Shown in pieces: positions 56,491 to 63,836 of a stretch of DNA of 64,000 bases; within the stretch, counting starts at the first letter, position 1; every line of letters begins with the position of its first letter. Under the pieces are notes generated by a model. The model saw only the letters and a program-made list of their open reading frames with translations. It searched no databases and was not told the DNA's origin. This DNA comes from DASWJZ01 sp038211615. Its GTDB lineage: Bacteria; Pseudomonadota; Alphaproteobacteria; Rhizobiales; Afifellaceae. Made by a program: the position numbers and the translations under genes. The DNA lies in assembly GCA_038211615.1 (NCBI GenBank), contig JBBQVL010000004.1:1-64000 (forward strand), given 5' to 3'.

Positions 56491-56694
56491 CGGGAATTGC
56501 CCGCAGACGTCAGGCAAGAAAGGCGGTCAGGAACATACCGTGAAGCACAACTGCCGGATTGTGGTGTTCGCGCTTCGGTCTATCCGCACCGTCCGCGGGG
56601 TCGCAACGACTGCCACGATGCCGCATTCGCCAGCGGTTCAACTGTGTACGCGGACGTGATATTCATCCTCAGCGCGGACGCTCGGCCGGATCTG

Positions 56695-57078
56695 ATGCAC
56701 GTGCGGAAGGCAACCAGGAAGTGGATCGTCCTTGCGGCGATCTATGCGCTGTTCCTGCACACATTCGTCGCAGGACTGGCCGACGCGGCCATGGCGTCGC
56801 CGGGCGATATGGATGCCTTCGGCGGCACCATCTGTTCGACGATCGGCGGCGGTCCGGAAACGATTCCCGGCCAGCCCGCCAATCACGCGCATGTTCCTGA
56901 ATGCTGCCTTGCAGGCTGTCCCGCGGTGGGCGGCCACGCAATCCTTGGCGCGCCCGCGTGCCTTCTGCCGGCAGTTCTCCCGGCCAATGCCACGAGGCCG
57001 CAGCCCCGGCAGGCGGCGGTCGGACGGCATGTAGCCCGCTCGCCCGTCAATCCCCGCGCTCCACCGAGCTTTGGTTGA
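56695..57078 (+). CDS. DUF2946-like periplasmic/membrane protein
   Basis: 127 residues from ATG 56695. A hydrophobic segment near the N-terminus (WIVLAAIYALFLHTFVAGL) is either a signal or an anchor. A His/Cys-rich patch follows (ANHAHVPECCLAGCPAV), typical of DUF2946 proteins found in copper and cobalt clusters. The frame is open from 56497 with only poor starts. No function is established; the His-Cys patch suggests metal binding. A strong hairpin follows the stop at 57086. Confidence 0.72.
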   Translation: MHVRKATRKWIVLAAIYALFLHTFVAGLADAAMASPGDMDAFGGTICSTIGGGPETIPGQPANHAHVPECCLAGCPAVGGHAILGAPACLLPAVLPANATRPQPRQAAVGRHVARSPVNPRAPPSFG

Positions 57079-57085
57079 GGTCTCT

Positions 57086-57107
57086 CCGGCGCCGTTGATG
57101 GCGCCGG
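57086..57107 (+). terminator. GC-rich hairpin after the DUF2946-like gene
   Basis: CCGGCGCC-GTTGAT-GGCGCCGG, a perfect 8-base-pair stem with a 6-base loop, starts 8 bases after the stop. No T run follows, so it may attenuate or stabilise mRNA rather than end transcription. Confidence 0.5.
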
Positions 57108-57147
57108 GTCGAGCAGCCGTCTGACCTTTCAGACCCCTCAATTTGAA

Positions 57148-57167
57148 GCGCTTGTCCTGACAAGCGC
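57148..57167. promoter_or_regulatory. Perfect 20-base inverted repeat upstream of PCu(A)C gene
   Basis: GCGCTTGTC-CT-GACAAGCGC, a 9-2-9 perfect inverted repeat, ends 27 bases before the PCu(A)C start. The length and symmetry suit a dimeric repressor operator, and the gene it precedes is copper-related, so a metal-responsive regulator is a fair guess. It does not match the CsoR or CueR consensus as I know them. A short hairpin in the leader mRNA is the alternative. Confidence 0.5.
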
Positions 57168-57194
57168 AGTCCAAAGCTCAAATGGAATGCACCC

Positions 57195-57785
57195 ATGTTT
57201 CACGACCGTGCGCGGCGCGCCCGCGCTCATGTCGCCCGTCTCTCAAGGCTTTTTCCAAGCCCTGATGAACGGATCGGCATCACCTTCTTTGTGGCAGGCG
57301 TCCTGATCGTCCTCGCCCAATCCGCGTTCGCGTACGACTTCGAGATCGGCGACATCGAGATCGTTCAGCCCTGGGCTCGTGCAACCCCGCCCGGCGCCGC
57401 CGTGGGCGGCGGCTACCTTGTGATCAATAATCATGGCGCCACGGCCGACCGTCTCCTGTCCGCTGCGGCCGAGGTCTCGGACCGGGCCGAGCTGCATGAG
57501 ATGGCCGTCAAGAACGGCATCATGACCATGCGCCCCGTCAAAGGCGGTCTGGAAATCCCGGCGGGCGGGTCGGTCGCTCTCGCACCCAACTCCCTTCACC
57601 TGATGCTCATCGACCTGAAGGCGCCTCTTAAAAAGGGGGCCGAATTCAAGGGAACGCTGACCTTCGAGAAGGCAGGCACGGTTGAGGTTCAGTTCGCCGT
57701 CCAGGGGATAGGCGCCGCTGCGCCCGGGCCGGACGCCGACGCCACGGGCCAGATGAACATGGGCCAGATGAGCATGGGGCAGTGA
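57195..57785 (+). CDS. Periplasmic copper chaperone PCu(A)C
   Basis: 196 residues with a membrane/signal segment (ITFFVAGVLIVLAQSAFA, about 29-46). Copper ligands of the H-(M)-x-M-x-HxM type are visible: His101 and Met103 (AELHEMAVKNG), Met110/Met112 (IMTMRPV), His135 and Met137 (SLHLMLID). The C-terminus is a Met-rich tail (QMNMGQMSMGQ), a further copper-binding element. PCu(A)C delivers Cu(I) to cytochrome oxidase, often with SCO, which is encoded next door. The long charged N-terminus before the signal is unusual. Confidence 0.94.
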   Translation: MFHDRARRARAHVARLSRLFPSPDERIGITFFVAGVLIVLAQSAFAYDFEIGDIEIVQPWARATPPGAAVGGGYLVINNHGATADRLLSAAAEVSDRAELHEMAVKNGIMTMRPVKGGLEIPAGGSVALAPNSLHLMLIDLKAPLKKGAEFKGTLTFEKAGTVEVQFAVQGIGAAAPGPDADATGQMNMGQMSMGQ

Positions 57786-57786
57786 G

Positions 57787-58044
57787 ATGTCAGGAACAGC
57801 TCGCCGGCATAGCCTCGCCGCCATTCTTGCGTGCGCGGTTCTGCTCTGCGTGACCGCCGTCCTGGTCCTCGACGGAGGCACGCGCGCCGCCAAGACCGAT
57901 GCCGGGATACCGGCAATCGGGGCTCCATTCCAGCGCACCACCATGAACGGCGAGACACGCGCCAGCGCCAAGCTCGCCAGGCTGGCCGCTGCACACACCG
58001 CCTTGGCCCTGAGGAGCCGCAGCGCCGCAACGCTCCTCTCATAG
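57787..58044 (+). pseudogene. Truncated SCO-like remnant, 85 residues
   Basis: The frame starts one base after the PCu(A)C stop. An N-terminal membrane anchor (about 10-28) is followed by IGAPFQRTTMNGETRASAK (44-62), which lines up with the start of the thioredoxin domain of the intact SCO in this cluster (IGGPFDLIDQDGRAFTRAD). After that the similarity stops, and the rest (Ala/Arg/Leu-rich) lacks the Cys-x3-Cys and His ligands. No continuation is seen in other frames before the next gene. Best read as a deletion remnant of a second SCO gene; a small membrane protein with a new role cannot be excluded. Confidence 0.6.
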
Positions 58045-58168
58045 CTCTTCCGAAACCCCCCGACCGCGCAATCCCGCGCGGCCGTGGGCAATAGCGGGGG
58101 GCGAGCCAGGGAGGCGGCTTCCCGTAGCAGGGGCCGAGCAAGCCCATCACTCCAAGGAGAAAAAGCCG

Positions 58169-58684
58169 ATGAAGAAACTCTTTCTGCCCGCTGCCATGGC
58201 GGGGTTGCTGACGGCGGGTGTTGCGTCTGCCCACGTCACGCTCGAAACCGGGGAAGCGACAGCGGGTTCGACCTACAAGGCGGTGTTCCGCGTTCCGCAT
58301 GGCTGCGACGGGTCCTCCACGATCAAGTTCACCGTCAAGATCCCGGAAGGGGTCATTGCGGTGAAGCCGATGCCGCACGCAGGCTGGACCATCGACACTG
58401 TCAAGGGAAAGTACGCAAAGACCTACGACTACTATGGCAGCAAGCTCGACGAGGGCGTCACCGAAGTGACGTGGAGCGGCGGCAATCTCCCGGACGCCTA
58501 TTACGACGAGTTCGTGCTCCGCGGCATGCTCGCTGCCGACCTTCCCGCCGGGATGCTCTACTTCCCGGCCGTGCAGGAATGCGAGAAGGGCACAGATCGG
58601 TGGATCGAAATCCCCGAGGCGGGGAAGACCGCCGAGGATTACGAGACGCCGGCGCCCGGCCTTAACGTCCTGCCCAAGCCTTAG
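58169..58684 (+). CDS. YcnI family copper-binding protein (DUF1775)
   Basis: 171 residues, signal peptide cleaved after ASA so that the mature protein begins with His (HVTLETGEATAG), the N-terminal copper ligand of YcnI proteins. The family motif AGSTYKAVFRVPHGCDGS is next, then GWTIDTVKGKY and a conserved Trp (TEVTWSGGNLPD). AAGGAG lies 9 bases before the ATG. Periplasmic copper metallochaperone role, working with CopC/CopD-like proteins encoded downstream. Confidence 0.94.
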   Translation: MKKLFLPAAMAGLLTAGVASAHVTLETGEATAGSTYKAVFRVPHGCDGSSTIKFTVKIPEGVIAVKPMPHAGWTIDTVKGKYAKTYDYYGSKLDEGVTEVTWSGGNLPDAYYDEFVLRGMLAADLPAGMLYFPAVQECEKGTDRWIEIPEAGKTAEDYETPAPGLNVLPKP

Positions 58685-58743
58685 ATCATGACCGGGGCGC
58701 GCCTGTGGGACGCGCCCCGCGTCTCCCGAAACCGGAGAACCCG

Positions 58744-59175
58744 ATGATGAAATCCTCTTTCCTCCCAGCCGCCCTGGTCGCCGCCCTTCTGCTGCTGATG
58801 CCCGCGAGCCCGTCGCTTGCCGACACGCCCGATCAAGCGGCCATTCAGACCGCCATGCACGCCATGTTCGACAAGCCCGACGCGGAACTGGTGATCAGCC
58901 CGGTCGTCGTCGAAGACGGCTTCGCAGTCGCCGGATGGACGCAGGGCGATACGGGTGGCCGGGCGTTCTTGCGCAAGAAGGACGCAAAGTGGACGCTGGT
59001 GCTCTGCACTGGTGATGAAATCCGTTCGGCGGAGGCCCTGGAAGCGACCGGCGTGCCGGCCGATGCCGCGGGGCGTCTGGCGGCGGCCATCGCCGAGGCG
59101 GAGAAGGACCTCGATCCGGTCCGGCTGAAAAAGTTCGCAAGTTTCTTGGGCACCGTTCGCATGGACGGCAACTAA
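58744..59175 (+). CDS. Copper-uptake-associated small periplasmic protein
   Basis: 143 residues with a clear signal peptide (SFLPAALVAALLLLMPASPS, cleavage after LAD/ADT near 27). The mature part has AIQTAMHAMFDKPDAELV, VVVEDGFAVAGWTQGDTGGR and WTLVLCTGDEIR. I recognise it as the small protein regularly found between YcnI and CopC/CopD in rhizobia and named copper-uptake-system-associated; this is context-based naming, no biochemistry known to me. ATG 58744 is preferred to the frame start at 58705; ATG 58747 is equally possible. Confidence 0.85.
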   Translation: MMKSSFLPAALVAALLLLMPASPSLADTPDQAAIQTAMHAMFDKPDAELVISPVVVEDGFAVAGWTQGDTGGRAFLRKKDAKWTLVLCTGDEIRSAEALEATGVPADAAGRLAAAIAEAEKDLDPVRLKKFASFLGTVRMDGN

Positions 59176-59182
59176 GCCTTCG

Positions 59183-60766
59183 ATGCGTTGCGCATCGATC
59201 CCGGCGGCGATCGTGGGGCTGGTTCTCCAGACCAGCCTTGCCTTTGCGCACGCCTCGCTGGTGAGCAGCGATCCCGCCGACGGCGCGGTGCTTGCCGCGC
59301 CGCTCGTTCGCCTGTCTCTGACCTTCAACGAGCCGGTCTCGCCGCTCGTCATGCGACTGATCGACGGCAAGGGAAACGCGACGACGCTCGCCGGTTACCA
59401 TCTGGAAGGCAATGCGGTGGTCATCGATGCGCCCGGAGAGATCGGTCCCGGCTCGCACGCCTTGAGTTGGCGGGTAATCTCGGAGGATGGCCATCCGGTC
59501 GGCGGGTCTGTGCTGTTTTCGATCGGCGCCCCGAGCGCCGAAGCGATTCCCGGCGCGTCCGAGGTGATCTACTGGCCGCTTCGCGCGGCTATCTGGCTCT
59601 GCCGCGTCGCCCCCTATCTCGGGCTCTTCGTCGGTGTCGGCGGTCTGTTCTTCAGCACGTTTTTCGCCAGGCCGCCCCGACCGGTGGACCGGATCGGAAT
59701 GGCGTGCTTGCCGGTCGGGGTTGTGGCGGTGCTTGTCTCCGTCGGCCTGCAAGGACTCGATGCCCTTGATTTGCCGCTCTCCGCCTTTTCCCGCCCGCTT
59801 GTATGGCAGACCGCAATGGGTACGTCCTACGGCGTCACTGCGGTGATCGCGATCCTTGCGTTTCTCCTTGCAGCGGCTGCCTACCGCGTCCAGTCGACAA
59901 GATCGGCAAGGTTGCTTTCCGTCGCCGCATTCACCGGAGTCGGTCTTGCGCTTGCCGCCAGTGGACATGCGAGTGCGGCGTATCCCCAGATCGTCACGCG
60001 GCCGGCGGTTTTCATCCATGCCAGCGCGGTTGCGTTCTGGATCGGCGCGCTGGCGCCGCTCGGCTTTCTCCTGCGTGAGGGTGGAACCGCCGGCGCTAAG
60101 GCGCTGGCGCGGTTTTCGCACGTCGCGCCGTATGCTCTTGTTGCGCTGCTGGTTGCCGGCCTCTTGCTGGCGACGATTCAGCTGGAGCGGCCGGAAGCGA
60201 TCTTGACCACGGCCTATGGGCGCGTCTTTCTCGTCAAGCTCAGCCTGGTCGTTGCGCTGTTTGCTCTGGCCGCCTTCAATCGCTGGCGCCTCACCACGGC
60301 AGCGGAAGGAGGTCAGCCCGCGGCGGTGCGCCGCCTGGTTCTGTCGATCGCCCTTGAAGCCACACTCGCACTAACCATCCTGGGCGTTGTCGCGACCTGG
60401 CGCTTTACGCCGCCGCCTCGCGCCATCGCCGCGGCGGCAGGCCTTCCGGTCTCCGTTCATGTCCATAACGCGAAGGCAATGGCGGAAGTGACGTTCACGC
60501 CGGGGCACGCCGGCCCCACATCAGCGTCGATCGTCATCATGACCGACGCCGGCTCGCTCGACGCCAGGGAGGTCACGCTGATCCTCTCAAATCCCGCCGC
60601 CGGTATCGAGCCGATCAGGCGGCCGGCGACGAAGGCCGGCGACGGCACGTGGCGGGTTGAGTCCCTGACCATACCCGCGCCCGGGCAATGGAACGTCGAG
60701 CTCGCCGTTCTCGTCTCGGAGTTCGATCTCATTCGTCTCAAGGAGACGGTGGAGATTCGACCATGA
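59183..60766 (+). CDS. CopC-CopD fusion copper transport protein (YcnJ-like)
   Basis: 527 residues. After a signal peptide, residues from His23 (AFAHASLVSSDPADGAVL) to about 120 form a CopC domain with the second ligand region WRVISEDGHPVGG. Then eight or so membrane helices form the CopD domain (VIYWPLRAAIWLCRVAPYLG; FIHASAVAFWIGALAPLGFL; RVFLVKLSLVVALFALAAF). The C-terminal ~100 residues form a periplasmic YtkA-like/FixH-like domain (VSVHVHNAKAMAEVTFTPGH). Likely imports or moves copper across the inner membrane. Follows the preceding gene by 7 bases. Confidence 0.93.
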   Translation: MRCASIPAAIVGLVLQTSLAFAHASLVSSDPADGAVLAAPLVRLSLTFNEPVSPLVMRLIDGKGNATTLAGYHLEGNAVVIDAPGEIGPGSHALSWRVISEDGHPVGGSVLFSIGAPSAEAIPGASEVIYWPLRAAIWLCRVAPYLGLFVGVGGLFFSTFFARPPRPVDRIGMACLPVGVVAVLVSVGLQGLDALDLPLSAFSRPLVWQTAMGTSYGVTAVIAILAFLLAAAAYRVQSTRSARLLSVAAFTGVGLALAASGHASAAYPQIVTRPAVFIHASAVAFWIGALAPLGFLLREGGTAGAKALARFSHVAPYALVALLVAGLLLATIQLERPEAILTTAYGRVFLVKLSLVVALFALAAFNRWRLTTAAEGGQPAAVRRLVLSIALEATLALTILGVVATWRFTPPPRAIAAAAGLPVSVHVHNAKAMAEVTFTPGHAGPTSASIVIMTDAGSLDAREVTLILSNPAAGIEPIRRPATKAGDGTWRVESLTIPAPGQWNVELAVLVSEFDLIRLKETVEIRP

Positions 60767-60940
60767 CCGGTCCGCTTCGCCCGGGCCCGGAACATGCGCA
60801 TGCTCGCGCGTGCGCGCAAAATTCGATCGCGAGAAACTGCTCGCGCCAGGCGCTGTGCCGAGGTCCGCGCCATCGTGCGCGACCGCACGACGATTTCTAC
60901 CTCTGTAAGCTCGACCTCAAACCCGAAAAGGATGTCACCC

Positions 60941-61309
60941 ATGTCGCATTCAACGCGCACCTTCGCCATAGCCGCCGTGGTCTGTCTCGGATTGACCGGA
61001 CAGGCGCTTGCCCACGCACATCTCGCCTCCGCCACGCCCGCGGTAAACGGGACTGTCACCACGGCGCCCTCGGAGCTTGACCTGAAATTCTCCGAGGACC
61101 TGAACCTGAAGTTCAGCGGGGTGAAGGTGACCGGCCCCGACAAGGCGGCGGTTGAGACGGGGGAGGCGACGCTGATGGAAAACAACACGGTGCTGATGGT
61201 CCCGCTCTCGGGGATGCTCGGCGCCGGCACCTATACGGTTGATTGGCACGCGCTTTCGGCCGACGGCCACAAGACGCACGGCAGCTATAGCTTCACCGTA
61301 AAGCCCTAG
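60941..61309 (+). CDS. copC: CopC domain copper resistance protein
   Basis: 122 residues from ATG 60941 (AAAGG 9 bases upstream); ATG 60932 and an open frame back to 60794 are not favoured. The signal peptide ends in QALA, leaving His as residue 1 of the mature protein (HAHLASATPAVNG). The second site is in HALSADGHKTHGSYSFTV. CopC is a periplasmic Cu(II)-binding protein that hands copper to CopD. The 174 bases before it hold no recognisable gene. Confidence 0.94.
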   Translation: MSHSTRTFAIAAVVCLGLTGQALAHAHLASATPAVNGTVTTAPSELDLKFSEDLNLKFSGVKVTGPDKAAVETGEATLMENNTVLMVPLSGMLGAGTYTVDWHALSADGHKTHGSYSFTVKP

Positions 61310-62193
61310 TGAACCCCGAAGCCGCCCTGTCCGCCTGCCGGTTGCTGCATGATGCGTCGGCGATGCTTCTCTGGGGAGCGTCGGCCTATCTCGCAACGCT
61401 CGTGCCCCAGAGCCTAGGGCGGGAGATCGGCCGGCGTCTCACAGCTCTTGCCATCGCGGCGGGTATCGCCTCGGTCGCGACGACCGCGGTCGCCCTTCCA
61501 CTCGAGGCCGCAATCATTGGCGAAGGCTGGGCCGACGCAATCGATCCGGCGACGATCCGTGCCGTCCTTTTTGAAACGAGCGTCGGGTTTGCCTGGCAGA
61601 TGCAGGCCGGCGCGGCGGTGGTCCTTGCCCTGATGCCCGCCGTCCCGTCCCGCCACCGTCGGGCCGCGACAGCCCTGGCGTCCGCGCTTGTGCTCATCGG
61701 CGTCACACTGACCGGCCACGCAGTCATGCAGTCTGGATGGGCAGGCTTCGCGCATCGGATCAACGACGCTGTCCACCTTCTTGCGGCGGGCGCGTGGCTT
61801 GGCGCGCTCGTGCCCTTGCTTCGTATCCTCGGAATCCTTGATGTCCCCGAATTCCGGGCGGACGCCGGTATCGCCCTCAGGAGATTCTCCGCCGCCGGTC
61901 ACGTGACCGTCGCGCTGACCGTCGCAACGGGAATGATAAACACCCTGCTGATCCTCGGCCACTGGCCGACCGACTGGTCGTCGCCCTACCAGATCATGCT
62001 CGCCTGCAAGATCGTGCTGGTCGCCATGATGGTGGGGCTCGCGCTGGTCAATCGCTACGCCTTCGTGCCGCGCATCGGGCGACACGGAGTGCATGCGCTT
62101 GCCGCCGTCCGGCGGGGCACCGTCGCCGAGATCGTTCTGGGACTTGGTGTTGTCGGCCTTGTCGCGGTGTTCGGCTTGCTTGAGCCGATCTAG
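61309..62193 (+). CDS. copD: Copper homeostasis membrane protein CopD
   Basis: 294 residues, GTG start overlapping the last base of the copC stop. About eight membrane helices. Histidines placed as in CopD: ACRLLHDASAMLLWGASAYL, LTGHAVMQ, AHRINDAVHLLAAGAWLGAL and AAGHVTVALTVATGM. Paired with CopC for copper import into the cytosol. It duplicates the CopD part of the fusion encoded upstream; the two have different lengths and C-termini. A strong terminator follows. Confidence 0.94.
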   Translation: MNPEAALSACRLLHDASAMLLWGASAYLATLVPQSLGREIGRRLTALAIAAGIASVATTAVALPLEAAIIGEGWADAIDPATIRAVLFETSVGFAWQMQAGAAVVLALMPAVPSRHRRAATALASALVLIGVTLTGHAVMQSGWAGFAHRINDAVHLLAAGAWLGALVPLLRILGILDVPEFRADAGIALRRFSAAGHVTVALTVATGMINTLLILGHWPTDWSSPYQIMLACKIVLVAMMVGLALVNRYAFVPRIGRHGVHALAAVRRGTVAEIVLGLGVVGLVAVFGLLEPI

Positions 62194-62228
62194 GTTCGGC
62201 GCAAGCTCAAGGCTTGTCGGTCGGCCTC

Positions 62229-62264
62229 AAAGGGAAGGCCGGTCACGCGGCCCGGCCTTCCTTT
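62229..62264 (+). terminator. Rho-independent-like terminator after copD
   Basis: AAAGGGAAGGCCGG pairs with CCGGCCTTCCTTT (13 base pairs, one bulged G) around a loop of about 9 bases, 36 bases after the copD stop. The A-rich start and T-rich end of the stem make it usable from both strands, which suits its place before the convergent gene at 62289. Confidence 0.7.
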
Positions 62265-62288
62265 GTCAGTAGTTCGAGCGGCTCGTTT

Positions 62289-62900
62289 CTAGAGGGCCTT
62301 CGCCTGCTGCACCGCGTTCATGCATGCGCCTTCGTTCCCGAGCTTTTGATAGGCCTCGGCACGAGCGAGGATCGTCCCCTGCATGTCGACGGGCTCGCCG
62401 CCGGATGTCGGTGCGGTGGAGGCCGCGGGCGTCTCGCCAGCCTGGGCAATCTGGTCCTGGCTCGGAGCCGTCTCCGCCGGTTGAGCGGTCTGCTGTGCGT
62501 CGACCTCAGCGGGAGAGGTGGCGATCCCCTCCGTAGCCTTGTTCATCGCCGCAGTGGCTTCGGTGCCCGGGATAGTCCCGGCGGCCGGCGCGCCGCCCTC
62601 GCTGGCAACCGGGGCCGAGGCCGCGCTGTCGGCCGCCGCGGCTTGATCCGCGCCCATGCCGGCCGTGCCTTGAGCGGGAGCGGCGGTCGCCATCTCACCA
62701 TTGCTGGCGCTGGCGTCGGCAGCAGGAGATGTCTTCTCGACCGCTGCTGGCTTGGCGGTGGTGTTGGCGGAATCGATGCTGCCGGTATTGATCTGCGATT
62801 TCAGTGCCGCGATGTCAGCGGCGCAATCGGCCAACGCCGGACTGGCCAAGCCGAGGGAGAGAATCGCGGCAGCAGCCGAAGTCATAAGCAATGATTTCAT
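62289..62900 (-). CDS. Periplasmic low-complexity protein of unknown function
   Basis: 203 residues from ATG 62900 (GGAGG upstream). A signal peptide (SAAAAILSLGLASPALA) is cleaved before DCAADIAALKSQI. A long Ala/Thr/Pro/Glu-rich middle of low complexity (about 35-165) follows, and the C-terminus is folded-looking (ILARAEAYQKLGNEGACMNA), with one Cys at each end of the mature protein. I do not recognise a characterised family. It is convergent with copD and separated by the terminator. Confidence 0.8.
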   Translation of the reverse strand: MKSLLMTSAAAAILSLGLASPALADCAADIAALKSQINTGSIDSANTTAKPAAVEKTSPAADASASNGEMATAAPAQGTAGMGADQAAAADSAASAPVASEGGAPAAGTIPGTEATAAMNKATEGIATSPAEVDAQQTAQPAETAPSQDQIAQAGETPAASTAPTSGGEPVDMQGTILARAEAYQKLGNEGACMNAVQQAKAL

Positions 62901-63173
62901 CGGAGGTCCTCCTTGTGCTCTTTTTGACAAGGTTCAACACCACGAATGCAGCGAAGTTCCCTGAATGAAACGCCCTTTCCGAAGGCCGTCGGGTGGGGGT
63001 CGCGGCTGATGCAGAAGCGGCGGCGCCTGCGAGCGCGGGAACAGCCGAATCCATTCAGGCGTCGCGCGGATCGCAGTATCGATCCGGGAAGCACCACCGA
63101 GATGCGCCGCTCACCACGGAACCTCAGCGCCGATCGCCAGTTGAGACTCGTTTTTCCAACCCGGAGGCAACCC
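62901..63173. other. Intergenic region, 273 bases, divergent promoters
   Basis: No credible gene is seen; short open frames here lack coding character. It must hold the promoters of the periplasmic protein (minus) and the DUF892 gene (plus). A TTGA-N6-TCAA match (62924-62937) lies only 24 bases before the minus-strand start, with asymmetric inner arms, so I give it little weight. Confidence 0.45.
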
Positions 63174-63674
63174 ATGGCTAAGGAACCCAAGCAACTGGAC
63201 GAGCTCTTTCACGACACGCTGAAGGACATCTACTTCGCGGAGAAGAAGATCCTGGCGACCCTGCCCAAGATGGCGAAGGCAGCCCGGAGCGGCGACCTGA
63301 AAGCCGCGTTTGAGAAACATCGCGGCGAAACCGAGGGCCATGTCGCGCGGCTCGAAGAGATCTTCGGCATGATCGGCAAGAAGCCGCAGGGCAAGACCTG
63401 CGCCGCCATTGTCGGCATCACCGAGGAGGGCGCGGAGATCATGGAGGAGTACAAAGGTTCGCCGGCTCTCGACGCCGGTCTCCTCGCCGCGGCGCAGGCG
63501 GTCGAGCACTACGAGATCTCACGCTACGGAACGATGCGGACCTGGGCGGAGGCCCTCGATCTCTCCGACGCCGCTGCCCTCCTGCAGGAGACGCTCGACG
63601 AGGAGGAGGCGACGGACGAGGCGCTGACCGAGCTGGCCGAAGCATCGGTCAACCAGGAGGCGCAGGCGGCCTGA
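63174..63674 (+). CDS. DUF892 ferritin-like protein, YciE/YciF family
   Basis: 166 residues from ATG 63174 (CGGAGG 7 bases upstream). All-helical ferritin-like fold with the family motifs LDELFHDTLKDIYFAEKKIL, HRGETEGHVARLEEIFGMIG, TCAAIVGITEEG and AAQAVEHYEISRYGTMRTWA; Glu/His residues in these helices form the presumed di-iron site. YciF-type proteins are induced by general stress in several bacteria; the activity is unknown. Stands alone, with terminator-like hairpins after it. Confidence 0.94.
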   Translation: MAKEPKQLDELFHDTLKDIYFAEKKILATLPKMAKAARSGDLKAAFEKHRGETEGHVARLEEIFGMIGKKPQGKTCAAIVGITEEGAEIMEEYKGSPALDAGLLAAAQAVEHYEISRYGTMRTWAEALDLSDAAALLQETLDEEEATDEALTELAEASVNQEAQAA

Positions 63675-63683
63675 GGGCCGCCT
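63664..63683 (+). terminator. Hairpin spanning the DUF892 stop codon
   Basis: AGGCGGCC-TGAG-GGCCGCCT, a perfect 8-base-pair stem, with the stop codon TGA in its loop. Followed by TCCTGATT, not a full T run. Termination is plausible but unproven. Confidence 0.5.
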
Positions 63684-63691
63684 TCCTGATT

Positions 63692-63728
63692 GCTCCGGTT
63701 CGCCACATTTTCAACGGCGAGCCGGAGC
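63692..63728. terminator. Second, longer hairpin after DUF892 gene
   Basis: GCTCCGGTTCGCC pairs with GGCGAGCCGGAGC (13 pairs including one G-U) around an 11-base loop. It lies 18 bases after the stop, right behind the first hairpin. Likely the main transcription end of this gene, though no T run is present. Confidence 0.5.
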
Positions 63729-63836
63729 CGCCGGGAAGGCCTGTCGTTTCATAATTTGTACGCGTTCGCACATTGTTTGCACTTGCCGACTAACGCTCGC
63801 CGACAAAGATATGGCGCGAGGGCAGGGAGCGTTCCT

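Noticed and set aside
60688..61080. Possible extra gene fragment before copC (DDFYLCKLDLKPEK stretch)
   Set aside because: The frame runs into copC out of phase and has no homologous features; it looks like chance.
62924..62937. TTGA-N6-TCAA match near the periplasmic protein start
   Set aside because: Inner arms are not symmetric and the site is only 24 bases from the start codon, too close for an activator; chance match likely.
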